A stretch of 64,000 bases of DNA from contig NC_132899.1 in the NCBI RefSeq assembly GCF_030463535.1, positions 18,561,490 to 18,625,489 of the forward strand, in the 5' to 3' direction. Positions 62,037 to 64,000 of this stretch are shown one piece after another (positions within the stretch are counted from its first letter, which is position 1; every line of letters begins with the position of its first letter). This DNA comes from Salminus brasiliensis (taxonomy: Eukaryota; Chordata; Actinopteri; Characiformes; Bryconidae). The position numbers were made by a program, and so were the translations under genes. The notes under the pieces are model-generated. The model had not been told where the DNA came from. It saw only the letters and a list, made by a program, of their open reading frames with translations, and searched no databases.

Positions 62037-64000
62037 GCCAATAGCAAATCAATAGCTTTGGTTATTTCAGTATGCAGGTCTTGGATGCAATATGCCTTCT
62101 ATTGTGTTGTAGTATTTTATTATTGTCCACCACTGCTGCAAAGTGACCTAAGTAACTAGTAGACTTACGTGTGTATGAAACATGATGAGATATGATTTTC
62201 TCAACTGGAGAAAACCAGTTATTGTATGCTTTTCACTAAACCTCCTTTCTGAACACTGATTATCCAATCACAGCTTAGCAACTGTAAAATGCCCAGACAT
62301 ACCCAGGCAAGCTTTTAGAATGACATGAAATAAGATACCGTGATGTGACCATATGTAGTGTGTTTTTAAACCAAATACCCAACAAAAAATCTGATAGCAG
62401 CAGTGAAATCCTAACAGACACAAGAAGAGAGGCGTGGAGGAATACAGTACTGATTAAACCCATGAAACATTCCACAGATTAGACACATCTGCTCCACAGT
62501 ATGTATATGTTTATTAAAATATTTTGCTGGATAGGTCCTTTATAATGCTTCTGTAAACTGTTTAGCTGGCATTTAGTGCTCTGTAACTTGTCAAATGTAA
62601 AGTATTAAACTAATTTTCTTTATCTTTGATCCTTATGTACATAAAAAGTAAGTAATATGGCACATCGCACCATATTATGTCTAGGAAGGCTTGCTGAAGC
62701 AGTGGAGCGCCTCGCCTCTAGAATAATGTTATTTTATTTTGTATTCTGTTTATTGCTGATGTAAAAGTTTGCATAGCTGCCAACTGGCACGCGCTATGGG
62801 TTTGTGCACTGCTGTGTGTCCATGGGTGCTTAACAAGCGGGGGTGTACGCGCCTGTGCTGACAATTCACTGCCAAGACTGTTAACGTCTGTCTAGGTTGT
62901 TTTCAGTCAGTGCCTCACCTGTGTTTTCCGTTGCCAAGATACGGAAATACGCCAGAAATCTACCTGAACACACCTCATTTCGAGACCACCACGCCCATCA
63001 GCGTAGATATGTTCGTAAGCACAGTTGCTATTTAAACAACCCAGGCGGAAGGTGTGAAAATAGACTGTTGGTGGGGTGTAAGATAGCAAGGAGCTTCGTG
63101 ACGCTCCTTGTGCAGGATCTAAGATAGGGCCTTTTGGGGCAAGTGTGTGGTGATTCAGAAATGATTTGTGCACAATGCTAAACTGGTGGCTGTAGGTTTC
63201 CTTATTTAAGAAAGGCAAATTCAATTTTAGCTGAACCACAGCTTTAATCTCAGTTAATGCTAAAGAATTGAGAATAGAAGATTGGATGGCACTACACCAG
63301 GAATGCACTGATGGATGGAGCAGTGCTCGGTGCAGCCATGTAGAATTGTGACATGTTGTCTGAGGGGGGTCTGAGAGATGAAATGCTTTGCTGTGCTTGC
63401 TGTGCTGCTCAGACAGCACAGTGCCTGGGTTTGACGGGACAGGGCAGCTGTGCTCTCACTTGCATTCCTGTGGCTTGCTCCATTGGCCCAAACGATTCCA
63501 CCCCACAAAATCTGGTCTGCACTGACTTGGCAACAGGCCACTATACTTTATCTCTTTTCTTTGGCTGTCAATCCCTGCAATCACCAGTGGACCCCCCACC
63601 TCAGCCAGACTTCAGCCGGCAAACCCACCAGAACGCATAAAGAACTCATCACCGCTGTCATGTCTACCATGAGCCGCCATACGATGTCACACAGGGGTCA
63701 GCATGCACGGTACGATGTCAGCGACTTCTCTGCAGCCGTGAGAGAAAGACGACTCTCAAAGGCTGGAGAAACGAGACGCAGACTCAAGCTCCCCCGCTCC
63801 GTCTGCTCTAAGCGAAATCATGAATGAGTGAGAGTGTATCTATGTCTGTATCTGTTGGCCTGTGGCCTGGAAAAAGCACTTGGCTCAGTGTCAAGCCTCA
63901 TCTGAGTTAGTGAGCCATGACGGTCATAAATCACTGCAGAAAGCCAGTTTAAATCCACTTTTGTACATAAGCTGTAACAAGGCAATATGAGCAGCGCTTT
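62037..64000. other. Gene-free DNA at the right edge
   Basis: No supported exon. The block 63330-63830 is less AT-rich and carries overlapping open frames on both strands (the longest 170 codons on minus, 62907-63419), none with a recognised motif or convincing splice context. It could be part of an unseen gene continuing to the right, but there is no positive evidence. Confidence 0.4.

Noticed and set aside
55625-64000. tbkbp1 exons upstream of tbx21
   Set aside because: Expected from the human order and looked for on minus, including its conserved C-terminal zinc-finger-like end, but no matching exon was seen.

Overview
This is nuclear DNA from a ray-finned fish, read from split exons with GT/AG junctions, no operons, AT-rich introns, many microsatellites and fish-type transposons and SINEs. 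The proteins resemble teleost orthologues. The repeat types (TA-flanked MITEs, a Tc1-like remnant, tRNA-derived SINEs) suit an ostariophysan such as a characin, catfish or cyprinid, but the exact species cannot be read from the window.

Six protein-coding genes were rebuilt exon by exon. In order they are cdk5rap3 (minus, N-terminal part only, running off the left edge), prr15l (plus), pnpo (minus), mrpl10 (plus), osbpl7 (plus) and tbx21/T-bet (minus). As I recall it, this is the human 17q21.32 order TBX21-OSBPL7-MRPL10-...-PNPO-PRR15L-CDK5RAP3, inverted and with every relative orientation kept. The block usually found between MRPL10 and PNPO in human (LRRC46, SCRN2, SP6, SP2) is absent, so pnpo and mrpl10 stand head to head about 390 bp apart and probably share a promoter.

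Layout: 1-2,860 cdk5rap3; 2,860-10,300 intergenic with a 31-bp minisatellite and a possible 5' exon of prr15l; 10,329-10,700 prr15l coding exon; 10,700-12,900 repeats, including a long fold-back hairpin; 12,929-16,773 pnpo; 17,166-20,980 mrpl10; 21,000-34,133 osbpl7 (20 coding exons); 34,134-40,648 intergenic with a candidate solo LTR and a MITE; 40,649-54,981 tbx21 (six coding exons, 10.4-kb first intron full of MITE and SINE remnants); 55,000-64,000 GC-rich tbx21 promoter, then gene-free DNA with a doubly deleted Tc1-like transposon.

The genes do not form one pathway. They are a conserved neighbourhood: UFMylation and ER-associated signalling (cdk5rap3), vitamin B6 metabolism (pnpo), mitochondrial translation (mrpl10), lipid transfer at membrane contacts (osbpl7), a Th1/NK master transcription factor (tbx21) and a small protein of unclear function (prr15l). 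I found no previously undescribed system. The points most worth checking are the pnpo/mrpl10 junction, a Ser-to-Cys change in the OSBP fingerprint of osbpl7, and several structured repeats.
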